Assembly: GCA_026397895.1 (NCBI GenBank)
Contig: JAPLTZ010000279.1
Location: 1-15,634 of the forward strand
Direction: 5' to 3'
DNA length: 15,634 nt
From: Verrucomicrobiota bacterium
Lineage (GTDB): Bacteria; Verrucomicrobiota; Verrucomicrobiia; Limisphaerales; JAFMIX01
This document shows, one piece after another, positions 14,084-15,634 of this stretch; the first letter of the stretch is position 1, and each line of letters opens with the position of its first letter. A program made the translations under genes and the position numbers. The notes under the pieces were generated by a model that was given only the letters and a program-made list of their open reading frames with translations, ran no database searches and was not told the DNA's origin.

Positions 14084-14983
14084 GTGCCAAAAGTTGATGA
14101 CGCCCGCATCGCCCAAGCCCGCGAAGAAATGCGCCGCACCGTCACCGAGCTGCGCGCCCAGGACGCCCAAGCCGCCACGCCCCAAGCGCCGATAGCGACA
14201 CCGAAAAAGCAGTCCCCACCGACGGTCAAACCCGCACCCGTTGCCCCGCCCCAGACTTCCGCCCCCGCAACGACCGTGAAACCCAAGACTGAAGTCGCCG
14301 CCAAGCCCGCTCCTCAACCGGCCAAGACCACGAACAAAGAAGCCGAAGAAAAAGCCCGCCTCGAAGCCGCCGCCCGCAAACAAGCCGAGGAAAAACGCCT
14401 TGAAGCCGCGCAAACCGCCAAGCAACCCGCGCCCAAGGCCAAAGTCGAAACCGTCAAAGCCGACAACAAGGCCGCCGCCGAGGCCGCCCACCAAAAAGCT
14501 AAAGAACAAGCCACGCGCGAAGTTGAACAACTGAACAAATCACAAGCTGAAGCCCTCAAACAAGCCCAAGTCAAGGCCAAGGCCGACATGGCCGCCAAGA
14601 AAGCGGAAGCGGAAGCCGCCCACCAAAAGGCTATCGACCACGCCCGGCACGAAGCCGAGCAACAGGTCAAAGCACAAGCTGAAGCCCGGAAACAAGTCGT
14701 GACCGAAGCCAGCAAGCAAGCCGAAGCAAAACGCCTCGCTGCCGACCAGAAAGCCCGCGAAGCCGCAGCCCGCAAACAGGCCGAGGAACAGGCCATGAAG
14801 GCCGCCGCCGCCAAGAAAGCATTCCCCGCCCTCTCCGCCGCCGCGCTCATGGACGCCCCGCCCGCCGCCGTCTCCGCTGCCAAGCAGCAAAAGCTGAACG
14901 ACCTGCTCGCCCGCTACAAGGCCGACAAGCTCACGCCCGAGCAATACCACGAGGAGCGCGCCAAGGTTCTTGCCGAGCCTTGA
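14084..14983 (+). CDS. TolA-like coiled-coil protein, C-terminal part with SHOCT-like end
   Basis: Continuation of the protein begun at 13005, in the -1 frame; the frame reads as repeat from about 13616, and the GTG at 14084 is only the first convenient start codon. From 14084 the parts are as follows: a helical stretch (DDARIAQAREEMRRTVTEL); a Pro/Thr/Ala-rich linker at about residues 32-80; a second long Ala/Lys/Glu/Gln repeat region to about residue 245; an Ala/Pro spacer (ALMDAPPAAVSAAK); and a final KLNDLLARYKADKLTPEQYHEERAKVL that resembles the SHOCT short C-terminal motif. Whether this piece is made alone, by frameshifting or not at all cannot be decided. A strong terminator follows the stop, so transcription of the locus ends here. 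Function unknown; an envelope-spanning or scaffolding role is only suggested by the fold. Confidence 0.7.
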   Translation: MPKVDDARIAQAREEMRRTVTELRAQDAQAATPQAPIATPKKQSPPTVKPAPVAPPQTSAPATTVKPKTEVAAKPAPQPAKTTNKEAEEKARLEAAARKQAEEKRLEAAQTAKQPAPKAKVETVKADNKAAAEAAHQKAKEQATREVEQLNKSQAEALKQAQVKAKADMAAKKAEAEAAHQKAIDHARHEAEQQVKAQAEARKQVVTEASKQAEAKRLAADQKAREAAARKQAEEQAMKAAAAKKAFPALSAAALMDAPPAAVSAAKQQKLNDLLARYKADKLTPEQYHEERAKVLAEP

Positions 14984-15001
14984 CCGGCCATTTACTCTCT
15001 G

Positions 15002-15030
15002 CCCGCCGGACAGCCTCCGGCGGGTTTTTT
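15002..15030 (+). terminator. Rho-independent terminator between the coiled-coil gene and lysA
   Basis: A perfect 9-bp GC-rich stem, CCCGCCGGA (15002-15010) with TCCGGCGGG (15016-15024), loop CAGCC, then TTTTTT (15025-15030). It sits 18 bases after the coiled-coil stop and ends 7 bases before the lysA ATG. Confidence 0.92.
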
Positions 15031-15037
15031 ATTTGCC

Positions 15038-15634
15038 ATGCACAACTTTCATTACGTCGGAAAAAAACTATTTTGCGAAAACGTCGCCGTGGAAACCCTC
15101 GCCCGTAAACACGGCACGCCGCTCTACGTCTATTCCCAGCGCACGCTGACCGACCACTTCCAAAAGCTCGACCACGCCATGGCGCCGGTGGATCACCTCG
15201 TCTGCTTCGCCGTCAAATCCAACTCCAACCTCGCCGTCCTGCGCACGCTCGCCAATCTCGGCAGCGGCTTCGACATCGTCAGCGGCGGCGAACTCCAGCG
15301 CGTCATCGCGGCGGGCGGCGACGCCCGCAAGTGCGTGTTCGCCGGCGTTGGCAAGGCGGAGGCGGAGATTGGATTCGCGCTGCGCTGCGGCGGGTATTCC
15401 TTCAACGTGGAGAGCGGGGCGGAATTGCAGCGCATCAACCAGGTCGCCGCCCGGCTGAAAAAAATCGCGCCCGTGGCCCTGCGCGTGAATCCAAACGTGG
15501 ACGCCCACACGCACGCCAAAATCACGACCGGCACCTACGAAAACAAATTCGGCATCGCCTTTGAGCAGGTCGAGGGCGTGTATGCCCGCGCCGCCAAGCT
15601 GAAAAACCTGCGGCTGCGCGGCGTGCAGATGCAC
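15038..15634 (+). CDS. lysA: Diaminopimelate decarboxylase, 5' part (gene continues beyond window)
   Basis: PLP-dependent enzyme for the last step of lysine synthesis, meso-diaminopimelate to lysine; cytoplasmic. The 199 visible residues cover most of the alanine-racemase-like TIM barrel. YVGKKLFCENVAVETLA leads to GTPLYVYS (26-33), the PLP lysine is Lys60 in CFAVKSNSN, and GSGFDIVSGGEL spans 75-86. FAGVGKAEAE and ALRVNPNVDAHTH follow, and TGTYENKFGI lies near the window end. The C-terminal beta domain with the substrate-binding Cys-Glu motif is outside. The ATG at 15038 matches the family's usual N-terminus, and no later start fits. There is no Shine-Dalgarno, and the terminator T-run ends 7 bases upstream, leaving no room for a normal promoter between. 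Confidence 0.97.
   Translation, partial: MHNFHYVGKKLFCENVAVETLARKHGTPLYVYSQRTLTDHFQKLDHAMAPVDHLVCFAVKSNSNLAVLRTLANLGSGFDIVSGGELQRVIAAGGDARKCVFAGVGKAEAEIGFALRCGGYSFNVESGAELQRINQVAARLKKIAPVALRVNPNVDAHTHAKITTGTYENKFGIAFEQVEGVYARAAKLKNLRLRGVQMH

Noticed and set aside
12899..14530. Long Gly/Phe/Leu-rich minus-strand frames across the coiled-coil gene
   Set aside because: They are the complement of GCC/AAG/GAA repeat codons and only mimic a membrane or glycine-rich protein.
13200..14800. CRISPR-like or tandem-repeat array
   Set aside because: The repetition is in codons of a coiled-coil protein, with no fixed repeat length, spacers or cas genes.

Overview
The window looks like chromosomal DNA of a GC-rich, Gram-negative bacterium of the PVC group, most likely Verrucomicrobiota (Pedosphaera/Limisphaerales-like). 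This is an inference from gene content and style: a Tat-exported Gfo/Idh/MocA oxidoreductase, a FecR-domain protein beside a CHASE2 cyclase, a rplM-rpsI-argC order, a eukaryote-type squalene synthase, many short inverted-doublet repeats, and almost no Shine-Dalgarno sequences. High GC at third codon positions makes many long antisense frames that are not genes.

Layout. 1-1750 (minus): most of a CcoI/FixI-type copper P-type ATPase whose C-terminus lies outside the window; a 55-bp repeat is translated in frame inside its actuator domain. 1853-4478 (plus): exonuclease III, a REPIN-like repeat, a YkgJ-type cysteine-cluster protein, and an overlapping NupG-like MFS transporter. 4491-5822 (minus): Gfo/Idh/MocA oxidoreductase, convergent with the transporter. 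5897-9162 (minus): a sensory locus of fecR, a strong terminator, then a CHASE2-class III cyclase gene. The cyclase gene is split by about 220 bp of non-coding, repeat-like DNA.

9312-10337 (plus): tRNA-His(GTG), ribosomal proteins L13 and S9, and a terminator. 10482-12956 (plus): a tight argC, FlK-like thioesterase, squalene synthase operon. 13005-14983 (plus): a secreted Ala/Lys/Glu-rich, TolA-like coiled-coil protein, broken by a one-base frameshift. A terminator follows, and the start of lysA lies 7 bases beyond its T-run and runs off the window end.

Several genes share a recognisable promoter pattern: TTGA at -35, a 16-bp spacer and TAGNNT at -10. The most notable structures are two families of inverted-doublet hairpin repeats whose paired halves differ by compensatory base changes, one of them absorbed into a protein. 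Also notable are the repeat-disrupted cyclase, the frameshifted coiled-coil gene with a correctly phased slippery heptamer, and lysA beginning directly behind a terminator. I found no CRISPR array, phage, complete transposon or clearly new multi-gene defence system.
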